Both the position numbers and the translations under genes were made by a program. DNA of 64,000 nucleotides from Tenuifilum sp. 4138str (GTDB lineage Bacteria; Bacteroidota; Bacteroidia; Bacteroidales; Tenuifilaceae): positions 62,001-126,000 of the forward strand of contig NZ_JBGCUE010000005.1 of NCBI RefSeq assembly GCF_041102575.1. The letters run 5' to 3'. This document shows positions 19,980 through 28,248 of the stretch, one piece after another (position 1 is the first letter of the stretch; each line of letters starts with the position of its first letter). The notes under the pieces were generated by a model that saw nothing but the letters and a program-made list of their open reading frames with translations, searched no databases and had not been told where the DNA came from.

Positions 19980-22900
19980 TTAATCTTGTTTTACAGATTG
20001 ACGTTCCTTTTCCGATTTTACAAGTTGGTTTAACTTTGTGGTAGCCTCGTCGATAATTCCATCGGTAGTGTTTGAGTAGCCATCTAAAACGCTTTGTAGG
20101 GTAGCTTTGGCCTGGAAGAAGTCGTTTTGAGCGGCATATGAATCGGCAAGCAAAATGAAGCTTTTGGCTAACCAGTACTGGTGGGGAGTATTGTTCTCTG
20201 CAAATGAGAAAACTTCGTTTTCAGTTCTATTATACTCGCCGCGTTCATAGTAAATTAGAGCCTTCATGTACTTGGACTCAGCACCTTCAATAGTCTTGAG
20301 GTTCTGTGCAACCTTTGAGAACTCAATAAGGGCATCGTCGTACTTTTTGGAACGGTAGTTGGCTTTGGCTAACTTAAAACGGGTTTCACGCTCGAGTTCA
20401 GGCGATAGCTTCTCGGTACTCAAAATACTTGCCGCAATCACGGGCATTTGGTCGTCGCGTTGCAGCTCAAATGCACAGCGTAGCTTGCCTAAACGGGCAT
20501 CGAGCAACATACTCTTAACTTCAGCTATCGACTCTAAGTTGTCAAGGTAGGTGTAAGCTTTTTCGTACTGTTTTTGGTTAAGGTAGATATTGCTAATCCT
20601 TAGTAAGCTTTGTTCAGTGAAACTGTTACGGGGTCTATTAATTATATTTTCAAAGTATTCCACTGCCTTATCAACGTTGTTATTCCGGATATTACAGTCG
20701 GCAATGTAGTACATTGCATTTACAGCAAAACTACCTTGAGGGTTTTCGCTGAGGTAGTCCTCAAATGCAAGTATTGATTTTTCACAGCTACCTGTAAGGT
20801 AAACTTTCTCCGCTGCCATGTAGCTTAGCGAGTCTTTCTCGGAAGCACTTATATTGGCAATTGATCCAAGCTTGGATGCATAGTTAAAGTAGGTTGCTGC
20901 ATCGCCTTTATCTATATAAATGTTTCTAATACCTATTAGGGCATTTTTGGCTTCAGGCGTATTCGGATAATTTTCCACAACTCTCTTGTAGTATGCGAGT
21001 GAGTTTTCCAAATCGCTTGAGTTGTAGTATAGCAGTCCAATTTGAACTAAAGCTTTTGGGTAGTAGCTGCTGTTGGGGAATTCCGACTCAACTCGCTTAT
21101 AGAAATCAATGGCCTGGCTTGTATTTTCAAGAATGTTATATGCCTCAGCTATCTCAAAAATTGCATCATCGGTGTAGCTTGATGTTGGGTATTTGCTAAG
21201 AAGCCCCTTTAATGTTTCTATCTTTTTCTCCGGACGGCTAACCAAACCCAATGAAAAACCTCTTTGGAATAGGGCGTAGTCGGCATCGAGCACATCAAGG
21301 TTAGCGGCTTTTTCATAGTAATCAATTGCAGCCCAATAGCGTCGTTGGATAAAGAAACAGTCACCAATCCTGTTGTAAGCGTCGGCAACCGTGTTTACTC
21401 GCGAATCGTTCAGTAAGCTATTATACTTACGGAACCAAGTAATGGCTGTATCGTACTGTTTCATTTTAAAGTACGCATAGCCCAGGTTATAGTGTGCAAT
21501 AAGATACTCCTCCAGGCCAAAAGATCCAGGGGTAACTATAAACCTTTCAAGGTCATTGGCTGCGTTTTCGTAGTTTGATAGGCGGTAGTGCGATTCAGCT
21601 CTCCAGAATAGCGCTTGTGCTGCAATTTGTTGGTTATAACCGGCATACTCAAGCGATTTTGTAAACATTTGTATTGCATCGGTATAGTTAAGGTTTTGGA
21701 AAAGTTCCAGTCCGCGGAAGTATGCTGCACGCTGTAAGGCTGTATTAATGGTTGCGTCTTTCTTAGTGATTTTCTCCAACGATTCCACTGCCTCCTTGTA
21801 GTTTCTTGAACTTAAATAGGCAAGTGTTAAGTAGTTGTATGCCTCATCAATTCTGGGTGAATTGGGATATTCTTTGATGTATGCCTTAAAGGCATCGATT
21901 GCTTCATTGAAAGGCGCATAAAGCTGTTCGTAAGTTAGCTTGGCGAAGTTGAATAGAGCATCCTCCTTTATAATTTTATCAAAATCAAGTCTTGAGGCAA
22001 GTCCAAATGCTTGGCGAGCTTTATTCTTATCACCAAGCTTAAGGTAGCAGTCGGCTAAGTGGTAGTTAGCGTTTTGGCTTAGGGAGTCGTCAACGGTGGA
22101 AATACGTTCCAGGTACTTTGCTGCCTCGGAATACTTGGTATTTTTGTAGTAGGCAAATCCCAAAAGGTATATATCCTCACGTGAGAGTTGCTGTTTGTTT
22201 TTTTCCTCGTAAATCCTAAGGTAGGTTAGTGAGCTATCGTACTGTTTAAGCTTGAAAAAGGCATCACCAACAATTTTGGCAATTTCATGTGCACGTTTGT
22301 TTTTGTCATCCCTAGCTAAAGGAGGGGAGTAGGAGGTTACCTTTTTATATTCACCCTGTAGGTAGTATATATGAGTAATGTAGTAAGGAACAAGTGGAGC
22401 AAAAAGTTCATTGTTCTGAAGTTTCTCAAAACCTTTTAGGGCAGTAGCGTATTTCTTTTGAATGTAAGCAATGTGCGAGTAATAATAGGTTGCTGGCGCT
22501 GCAAACTTATTATCGATGTCTTTCACCTGGAACAGCCATCTATTGGCCGATTCGTAATCGTTAGTCATGAAATAACAGTATCCTAGCATGAACTGCCACT
22601 CAAAACGCCTGTCTTTTTCCAATCCGTTCTTATCAACTTTTGAAAGCCAATATACCGTCTGCGAATACTTTTTTTGCTGGTACTGCATTTTTCCCATGGC
22701 AAAGTATGCCTGATCAATAAGTTGACTTTCAGGGTAGCTTTGAATAAATTGACCTATAAGATATTCAGCATCATCGTTATTCAGAAAAATTGCACACATT
22801 GCCCTGTAGAACTCAGCTGAAACCCTTTGCTGGTAGTAACCTTTAGGCAAGCTTGCAATGTATTGCTCAAATGTTTTTTGAGCATCGGCATACATTTCCT

Positions 22901-23030
22901 TTTGGTATAGGTCAAGTCCTTTTTCGTAAGCTATGTTCAGGGAGTTGAACCTACTGCTCTCCTGCGCTGTAAGCGCGATTTGAAAAAAGAAAACGAAGAG
23001 GTAAACTAGGAATAATAACCTTTTCATCAT
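19980..23030 (-). CDS. Large periplasmic TPR protein (1016 aa)
   Basis: A signal peptide (about 1-22) is followed by some twenty tetratricopeptide-like repeats along the whole length (for example FYLLGFAYYKNTKYSEAAKY-like units, and YNRIGDCFFIQRRYWAAIDY). Such solenoids are scaffolds for protein contacts; the protein should be in the periplasm. It precedes the barrel gene at 18299 with a 10-base gap, suggesting that the two act together at the outer membrane. Function is unknown. Two adjacent ATGs (23030 and 23027) are possible starts. Confidence 0.75.
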   Translation of the reverse strand: MMKRLLFLVYLFVFFFQIALTAQESSRFNSLNIAYEKGLDLYQKEMYADAQKTFEQYIASLPKGYYQQRVSAEFYRAMCAIFLNNDDAEYLIGQFIQSYPESQLIDQAYFAMGKMQYQQKKYSQTVYWLSKVDKNGLEKDRRFEWQFMLGYCYFMTNDYESANRWLFQVKDIDNKFAAPATYYYSHIAYIQKKYATALKGFEKLQNNELFAPLVPYYITHIYYLQGEYKKVTSYSPPLARDDKNKRAHEIAKIVGDAFFKLKQYDSSLTYLRIYEEKNKQQLSREDIYLLGFAYYKNTKYSEAAKYLERISTVDDSLSQNANYHLADCYLKLGDKNKARQAFGLASRLDFDKIIKEDALFNFAKLTYEQLYAPFNEAIDAFKAYIKEYPNSPRIDEAYNYLTLAYLSSRNYKEAVESLEKITKKDATINTALQRAAYFRGLELFQNLNYTDAIQMFTKSLEYAGYNQQIAAQALFWRAESHYRLSNYENAANDLERFIVTPGSFGLEEYLIAHYNLGYAYFKMKQYDTAITWFRKYNSLLNDSRVNTVADAYNRIGDCFFIQRRYWAAIDYYEKAANLDVLDADYALFQRGFSLGLVSRPEKKIETLKGLLSKYPTSSYTDDAIFEIAEAYNILENTSQAIDFYKRVESEFPNSSYYPKALVQIGLLYYNSSDLENSLAYYKRVVENYPNTPEAKNALIGIRNIYIDKGDAATYFNYASKLGSIANISASEKDSLSYMAAEKVYLTGSCEKSILAFEDYLSENPQGSFAVNAMYYIADCNIRNNNVDKAVEYFENIINRPRNSFTEQSLLRISNIYLNQKQYEKAYTYLDNLESIAEVKSMLLDARLGKLRCAFELQRDDQMPVIAASILSTEKLSPELERETRFKLAKANYRSKKYDDALIEFSKVAQNLKTIEGAESKYMKALIYYERGEYNRTENEVFSFAENNTPHQYWLAKSFILLADSYAAQNDFFQAKATLQSVLDGYSNTTDGIIDEATTKLNQLVKSEKERQSVKQD

Positions 23031-23199
23031 TCAATATTATATTTATCAGGCCTAAAAATAGTAACTATTAACCTAAACATTTATTGTTGAGCCAACTTTT
23101 AATCAACAATTAAAATAATTTATTAAAAGCAGGGTAAACGATTAAACAACAGTTTGCGAAAATTTGTTATATTTACAGATGTAACAACCAATTGATATA

Positions 23200-24042
23200 A
23201 TGGTAACCGTAAAAGCCATCTACAATCCCAAACGAATGACCGAGGGAGCAGGGGTAAGCGTACAAAGGGTTTTGGGTTTTGAAACCCGATACGAGTGCGA
23301 TCCCTTTTTACTGCTTGACTATTTTGGTTCCAGTTCGGAATCGGAGTATATGGCAGGCTTTCCTGAGCATCCCCATAGGGGGTTTGAAACCATAACGTAC
23401 ATGCTTGAAGGCCAAGTAAAGCATACCGATAGTACTGGAAGAAGCGGAATAATTGGCCCAGGCGAGGTTCAGTGGATGACTGCCGGAAGTGGTATAATAC
23501 ATAGCGAGATGCCCTTAAGTGATAGTGGAAAGATGTATGGCATCCAGCTTTGGCTCAATTTGCCCCAGGAGTATAAAATGGTAGCTCCTGTGTATCGTGA
23601 ACTAAAAAGAGAAGAAATTCCAGTTGTTGAAACAACCTCATCGCAGGTTAAGGTTATTTCCGGGAAGTATCGTAAACGCGATGGTGGAATGCAGGGCCTT
23701 TACAAGCCAGTTGATATTTTTGACGTAAAACTATGGCCTGATTCTGTATTCGATGAAGTTATTACTCCTGAGTTTTGGAGTTATAAGTACTTTCTGTTTA
23801 TTTATGAGGGTGAGGTTACAGTTGCAAATGACCCAAAGCCAATTAAGGCACCTTGTGGTGTTGCATTATCGCAGGGTTCAATTATTCAAATTAGGGCTGG
23901 TGAAAGCGGAGCAAACTTTCTGTTCTTTGGCGCTGAGCCTAATAATGAGCCCATTGCCTGGCATGGCCCCATCGTAATGAATACCGACGCCGAAATACGA
24001 AAAGCCTTAGAGGAACTCAGTAACGGTAATTTCTTGAAATAG
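23200..24042 (+). CDS. Pirin family protein
   Basis: The 280-residue bicupin protein shows the metal-binding pirin block HPHRGFETITYMLEGQVKH and GPGEVQWMTAGSGIIHSE, with the conserved His-His-His-Glu ligands. The C-terminal cupin half begins near residue 165. Pirins are iron-binding and some act as quercetin dioxygenases or regulators; the actual role here is unknown. It is five bases upstream of idi and likely co-transcribed with it. Confidence 0.92.
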   Translation: MVTVKAIYNPKRMTEGAGVSVQRVLGFETRYECDPFLLLDYFGSSSESEYMAGFPEHPHRGFETITYMLEGQVKHTDSTGRSGIIGPGEVQWMTAGSGIIHSEMPLSDSGKMYGIQLWLNLPQEYKMVAPVYRELKREEIPVVETTSSQVKVISGKYRKRDGGMQGLYKPVDIFDVKLWPDSVFDEVITPEFWSYKYFLFIYEGEVTVANDPKPIKAPCGVALSQGSIIQIRAGESGANFLFFGAEPNNEPIAWHGPIVMNTDAEIRKALEELSNGNFLK

Positions 24043-24047
24043 CATTT

Positions 24048-24590
24048 ATGGCAGAACCATTAATTGCATTAGTAGATTCCAATGACAATATTATTGGGTA
24101 TGGCGAGAAACAGCAAGTTCATATCGATGGAATTCTACACAGAGCATTTTCCATTCTAATTTGCAACGGCAAGGGTGAAATGCTTATTCACCAAAGGGCG
24201 CACGAGAAATACCATTCACCAGGATTGTGGACAAATGCTTGCTGCAGCCATCTAACCGAAAGTGAACAGATGGAAACAGTTATTAATGAACGTTTAATGC
24301 ATGAAATGGGCTTTTCGTGCCCCCTAAAGCATCTATTCACTTTCCATTACAGGGTGGAATTCGATAACGGTTTAGTTGAAAACGAGATTGATTGGGTTTA
24401 TTTGGGTCGGTTCGACGGAACTCCAAGCCCGAATCCTAGTGAAGTAGCTGGATGGAAATGGGTTAACATTGAATTTTTGGTTAACGATATTGAGAAAAAC
24501 CCCGAACAATACACCTATTGGTTTAGGCATATCATGCAAGAGTACAAGCACAAGGTGCTTGAGGCCTTTCACAAGTGTAGGGTTGCTTAA
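24048..24590 (+). CDS. idi: Isopentenyl-diphosphate delta-isomerase, type 1
   Basis: Idi interconverts isopentenyl and dimethylallyl diphosphate. The 180-residue Nudix-fold protein shows the catalytic cysteine and metal-binding region LWTNACCSHLT, the acidic Nudix-like helix INERLMHEMGF and ENEIDWVYLGRF, which contains the catalytic glutamate. Length is normal. Its stop shares TTAA with the stop of the convergent copper ATPase gene, so the two genes overlap by four bases with no terminator between them. Confidence 0.93.
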   Translation: MAEPLIALVDSNDNIIGYGEKQQVHIDGILHRAFSILICNGKGEMLIHQRAHEKYHSPGLWTNACCSHLTESEQMETVINERLMHEMGFSCPLKHLFTFHYRVEFDNGLVENEIDWVYLGRFDGTPSPNPSEVAGWKWVNIEFLVNDIEKNPEQYTYWFRHIMQEYKHKVLEAFHKCRVA

Positions 24591-26764
24591 TCAATTCGCT
24601 TGGCTTTTAGTATTAGGCTGTTAGTAACAACCGAAACAGAACTAAATGCCATGGCTAGGGCTGCAATCATAGGATCGAGTAGTAATCCGGTAAATGGGTA
24701 TAGAACCCCTGCGGCTATAGGAATACTGATCAGGTTATAAATAAATGCCCAAAAAAGGTTTTGCCTAATTGTTTTTACAGTTTGTCGCGAAATTGCTATT
24801 AGCTCTGGGATTGCATTTAGGTCGGTCTTAAGGATTGTTACCTGTGAAGCATCAATCGCAATGTCCGATCCCTTGCCCATAGCAATGCTAACATCAGCTA
24901 TACTTAGCGCTTCGGTATCGTTTATTCCATCGCCAACCATCGCTACTGTTTTCCCTTGGGCTTTTAGATTTTCAACGTAGGTCTTTTTATCGGCAGGGAG
25001 CATTCCCTTTTCGAACCTTTCAATGCCAACCTCGCTTGCAATTTTTTCAACACTCATTGAGCTATCGCCCGACAGTATGATTGGCTCAATACCAATATTC
25101 CTTAGCTTAGCAATTGCTGATGGGGCTTTATCCTTTATTTTATCCGTAATAGCTACAGTGGCTAACAACCGGTTTTCTTCAGCAAACCCAATAAGCGTGC
25201 CACTGATACTGGCTTGGTTTGGTATAACATCAATTACCCCAGATTGGTTCAAGTACTCCAAGCTACCAACGCGATACACTTTACCATCAACAATAGCCTT
25301 CACCCCTTTTCCTGTCTTCTCGGAAAAAGATTCAATGGTAATCATTCTACTGCTTGCACCAATGAACTCAACAATTGATTTTGCAAGGGGATGATTGGAA
25401 TGCTGCTCAATAATGCCAAGTATGCCAGGGTATTTATCATCGTGGTGGAACCAATTAATGGATTCAACTGTAGGCCTACCTTCGGTAAGCGTGCCTGTTT
25501 TATCGAAAATTATCGTATCAATTTTGCACGCATGCTCAAGGCTTTCGGCATCGCGAACCAGAATGTTTTTTTGGGCAGCCTTGCCGATACCAACCATTAT
25601 TGCTGTTGGAGTTGCCAATCCAAGTGCACAGGGGCATGCTATTGCCAAAACCGAAATGGCGGCAATAATTCCATGGCTGAACGCTAAATCTGGAGCAATT
25701 ACCAACCATGCAGTAAACGTAAGAATGCTAATTGCGATGATGATAGGCACAAAAATTCCTGCAACTCTATCGGCTAGTTTCTGAACAGGGGCTTTTGAAT
25801 TTTGAGCATTAGTAACGGTTTCGATGATTTTGCCCAAAACCGACTCTGAACCTATCTGTTCAGCCCTAACGTATAACAAACCGTTTAGATTAATTGTTCC
25901 AGCCCAAACTTTTTTGTTAATACTTTTTTCGGCAGGTATTGGTTCACCAGTAATTGTGCTCTCATCTACCCAGCTATGACCTTCAGTTACTGTACCATCA
26001 ACTGGGATACGCTCACCGGGCTTAACCATTACATTCATTCCTTTTCTTACCTCGGACAATGGAACCTCTTCAATACTTTCGTTTTGCTTTACCCATACCA
26101 TTTGGGGCTGCAGCCCCATGATCCTTTTAATAGCTGAAGCCGTTTTGCCTTTTGCTCTCTCTTCAAGCCATTTCCCCAGTAGAACAAAGGTGATTATCAT
26201 GGCTGCCGATTCAAAGTAAAGGTGTGGCGTTATACCCCTGTTTTGTAAATTTTCTTTTAAGAAAATGGCTGCAATGCTATACAAATATGCAACTGTTGAA
26301 CTAATGGAAATGAGGCTATCCATGTTCGCTTTAAAATGCTTAAGCTGCTTGTAAGCATTTATATGAAATTGCCTTCCAAACCAAAAAATTACAGGAGTTG
26401 AGAGTATCAATACTATTATTGGGGTGTAACTCCAATGCATGAGAATCATTTGCACAAACATTAAGGGAATCGAAAGTAATAGTGAGTAAATAAATCGGTT
26501 TCTAAGGGTATTGATGTGCAGTTTTTTTTCTGCATCAATATCGTAATTATTGCTATCAATAACCAAGTCGTAACCAATTGAGCGAACAGCATTGCGAAGA
26601 TTCTCCGGGGATGTAATATTGCTGTCAAAGTTTACCCAAACCGTGCTGCTGGCAAAATTAACCCCAGCATCCAACACTCCCGGTTGGCTTTTAAGGATAG
26701 TTTCCACACTAATTGCACAACCGGCACACGACATGCCTGTAACCTGAAATATTTTGCTTTCCAT
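24587..26764 (-). CDS. copA: Copper-translocating P-type ATPase
   Basis: The 725-residue protein exports Cu(I) across the inner membrane. It has one N-terminal heavy-metal-binding domain with GMSCAGC (Cys 13 and 16), the membrane CPC motif in AIACPCALGLATPTA, the phosphorylation site DKTGTLTEG, and the hinge VGDGINDTEAL. The ATG at 26764 gives MESKIFQVTGMSC, the normal family start; the longer open frame to 26839 adds a non-conserved segment. No copper chaperone or CueR/CsoR-like regulator is adjacent. Confidence 0.95.
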   Translation of the reverse strand: MESKIFQVTGMSCAGCAISVETILKSQPGVLDAGVNFASSTVWVNFDSNITSPENLRNAVRSIGYDLVIDSNNYDIDAEKKLHINTLRNRFIYSLLLSIPLMFVQMILMHWSYTPIIVLILSTPVIFWFGRQFHINAYKQLKHFKANMDSLISISSTVAYLYSIAAIFLKENLQNRGITPHLYFESAAMIITFVLLGKWLEERAKGKTASAIKRIMGLQPQMVWVKQNESIEEVPLSEVRKGMNVMVKPGERIPVDGTVTEGHSWVDESTITGEPIPAEKSINKKVWAGTINLNGLLYVRAEQIGSESVLGKIIETVTNAQNSKAPVQKLADRVAGIFVPIIIAISILTFTAWLVIAPDLAFSHGIIAAISVLAIACPCALGLATPTAIMVGIGKAAQKNILVRDAESLEHACKIDTIIFDKTGTLTEGRPTVESINWFHHDDKYPGILGIIEQHSNHPLAKSIVEFIGASSRMITIESFSEKTGKGVKAIVDGKVYRVGSLEYLNQSGVIDVIPNQASISGTLIGFAEENRLLATVAITDKIKDKAPSAIAKLRNIGIEPIILSGDSSMSVEKIASEVGIERFEKGMLPADKKTYVENLKAQGKTVAMVGDGINDTEALSIADVSIAMGKGSDIAIDASQVTILKTDLNAIPELIAISRQTVKTIRQNLFWAFIYNLISIPIAAGVLYPFTGLLLDPMIAALAMAFSSVSVVTNSLILKAKRID

Positions 26765-26882
26765 GTCTGTAAAAATGAATATGTAAAAGTATGTGAGTAA
26801 ACTCTCATAAAATGGTTTACTGCTATTGATAAAAAACAACTCTTATAATGAATAGGTTTAATTGAAGTGGTATGAATTTATG

Positions 26883-26994
26883 GGAATGATTCGGAATGAT
26901 TCGGAATGAATCGGAATAAGTCTGAATGTGAGGGAGTTAGTAGAAGTTAGAGGAAGTTAGAAGAAGTTAGAAGAAGTTAGAGGAAGTTAGAGGA
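26883..26994. repeat. Two adjoining 10-bp tandem-repeat blocks
   Basis: From 26883 to about 26926 the unit is GGAATGATTC with variants; from 26944 to 26994 the unit is GAAGTTAGAG with A/G variants at the last two positions, about five copies. A block with the same two units in the reverse-complement orientation is at 53189-53296. Both periods are 10 bases, close to one DNA helical turn. Confidence 0.9.
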
Positions 26995-27011
26995 ATAGTG
27001 AAAAAAAACGA

Positions 27012-27035
27012 TTAATTCATAGTACTTGGGTTTAA
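27012..27035 (+). repeat. Dispersed motif TTAATTCATAGTACTTGGG, copy 1
   Basis: This 24-base motif ends in GGGTTTAA and recurs at 53323-53346 with one change (CGG for GGG), and with a few more changes at 53144-53166. All three copies lie next to the 10-bp tandem repeats. Confidence 0.8.
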
Positions 27036-27055
27036 AGCAGAGCATTTTAAAAAAG

Positions 27056-27082
27056 TAAAAAGCACGCCAAACGGTGGCGTGC
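27056..27082 (-). terminator. Terminator of the GroES-like/thioredoxin-glutaredoxin operon
   Basis: GCACGCCA (27062-27069) pairs with TGGCGTGC (27075-27082). On the minus strand the stem is followed by TTTTT, 30 bases beyond the stop of the GroES-like gene. Confidence 0.85.
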
Positions 27083-27112
27083 AGAAAACATAGGAAAGTC
27101 AGAATACGATAG

Positions 27113-27409
27113 TTAAATAGATTCTGTTTCCACAACCTTTGCCAGCAAATCGGCGTAGGGTATTAGGAGGTAAGTTTTTCCTTCGAATTCAACCTCGGTT
27201 CCTGAGTACTTTTTAAAAACCACCAGATCGTTAACGGCAATTTCGGAGTTCTCGATGTTGCCTACGGCAACTACCCTTGCCCACGATGGTTTTTCCTTGG
27301 CTGTATCGGGAATAATAATACCCGATGATGTAACCTGTTCAGTGTTATCGTCGCTCAAGTCGAGCACAACATGCTGGTTAACTGGTACTAATTCTTTCAT
27401 ATCGAACAA
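27113..27409 (-). CDS. GroES-like co-chaperone, divergent
   Basis: The 98-residue protein fits the chaperonin-10 family: a beta core with HVVLDLSDD, a mobile-loop-like segment TSSGIIIPDT and the closing strand YLLIPYADLLAKV. It is divergent from the standard GroES and no groEL is adjacent. Its start is two bases after the stop of the thioredoxin-glutaredoxin gene, so the two form an operon. Whether it caps GroEL or does another job is open. A second possible ATG is at 27400. Confidence 0.75.
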   Translation of the reverse strand: MFDMKELVPVNQHVVLDLSDDNTEQVTSSGIIIPDTAKEKPSWARVVAVGNIENSEIAVNDLVVFKKYSGTEVEFEGKTYLLIPYADLLAKVVETESI

Positions 27410-27411
27410 AT

Positions 27412-27993
27412 TTATTGGGTTTGAATATTGAGTAGTCGTTTAATTTTTTGCTGGTCGAAGCCTACCACCCATTCACCGCCAATGTTGGCTTGAGGAACAC
27501 CCTGTTGGCCTGTTGCTGAAACCATTTGGCGAGCAGCCTCATGGTCGCGCGAAACGTCGATATCAGTAAAAACTATACCATTCTTACGCAGGAAACTTTT
27601 GAGGGTGTTGCACCATGGGCAGGTTGGTGTAGAATAAACAGTCACACTCTTTTGTTGAGGAGAATTTTGGGCTCTTTGCTGGTAAACAGCATTCTCAAAA
27701 AGTTGCCTGTAGAACTGTGCATCGTGGCAACCCTTTACCATATCTTTAAGTTGACCCTTTTCAAAAACCAGAAGCGAGGGAGCACTGGTTACCCCGAAGT
27801 GCTTGTGTATTTCAGGGTAGGTTGGGGCATCAACATAAAATACATTATCCATTTTTGTAGTGTTAGCAGCTTCGTTAACTGCACTAAACGCACAGTCGCT
27901 AACCCCTGTTCCCTTCTTAAACACTAGGAGGTAAGCCCTTTCCTTTCCCTTGATTTGTTCAGTGAATTCTTTTAGTTTGGTTATCTCGAGCAT
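27412..27993 (-). CDS. Thioredoxin-like/glutaredoxin fusion protein
   Basis: The 193-residue protein has two domains. Residues 1-95 are thioredoxin-like, with the cis-proline region TSAPSLLVFEKG but with only one cysteine (GVSDCAFS) where CxxC is expected. From about 115 a glutaredoxin/NrdH-like domain follows, with YSTPTCPWCNTLKSF and the substrate-binding GVPQANIGGEWVVGFD. It is likely a cytoplasmic thiol reductase in which only the C-terminal half has a dithiol centre. The ATG at 27993 is preferred over a TTG nine bases upstream. It is transcribed with the GroES-like gene. Confidence 0.82.
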   Translation of the reverse strand: MLEITKLKEFTEQIKGKERAYLLVFKKGTGVSDCAFSAVNEAANTTKMDNVFYVDAPTYPEIHKHFGVTSAPSLLVFEKGQLKDMVKGCHDAQFYRQLFENAVYQQRAQNSPQQKSVTVYSTPTCPWCNTLKSFLRKNGIVFTDIDVSRDHEAARQMVSATGQQGVPQANIGGEWVVGFDQQKIKRLLNIQTQ

Positions 27994-28153
27994 AGCTATC
28001 AATTTTTAAAAGTCATAATCAAATTTCAAACCAAATATACAAAAATGTAAATATGTCAATATAAAATATGACAAGTTTGCTGATTTTGAAAGTTTGTCAT
28101 AATTTTGAAACTTAAATTTACAACACAAAAAAAGCCATTTGCCTACACGTAAG

Positions 28154-28176
28154 CTCCATTCACAGAAAAAATGGAG
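28154..28176 (+). other. Small hairpin in the 5' region of the TPR histidine kinase
   Basis: CTCCATT (28154-28160) pairs with AATGGAG (28170-28176). It lies 73 bases before the ATG. It could be a regulatory hairpin or terminator-like structure; there is only a short A-rich tract and no T run. Confidence 0.35.
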
Positions 28177-28248
28177 TAAAACGTATCGATAAAAGATTAG
28201 TCCACGTATGATTCAATAAAAATTGCAGTTGGTTTAAAAGGATAAACT

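Larger units (their letters stand above)
26765..27112. other. 348-base intergenic region with tandem repeats and a terminator
   Basis: No credible gene. It holds the copA 5' region, the 10-bp-period tandem repeats, the TTAATTCATAGTACTT motif and the terminator of the GroES-like gene. The parts are listed separately. Confidence 0.7.

Noticed and set aside
26765-26839. N-terminal extension of the copper ATPase
   Set aside because: The added 25 residues are not like any family start; MESKIFQVTG at 26764 is normal.
26883-26994. CRISPR-like array
   Set aside because: The units are only 10 bp and have no unique spacers; no cas genes are in the window.
28074-28248. Riboswitch or sRNA before the TPR kinase
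   Set aside because: Only a 7-bp hairpin is visible and no known riboswitch core could be recognised.
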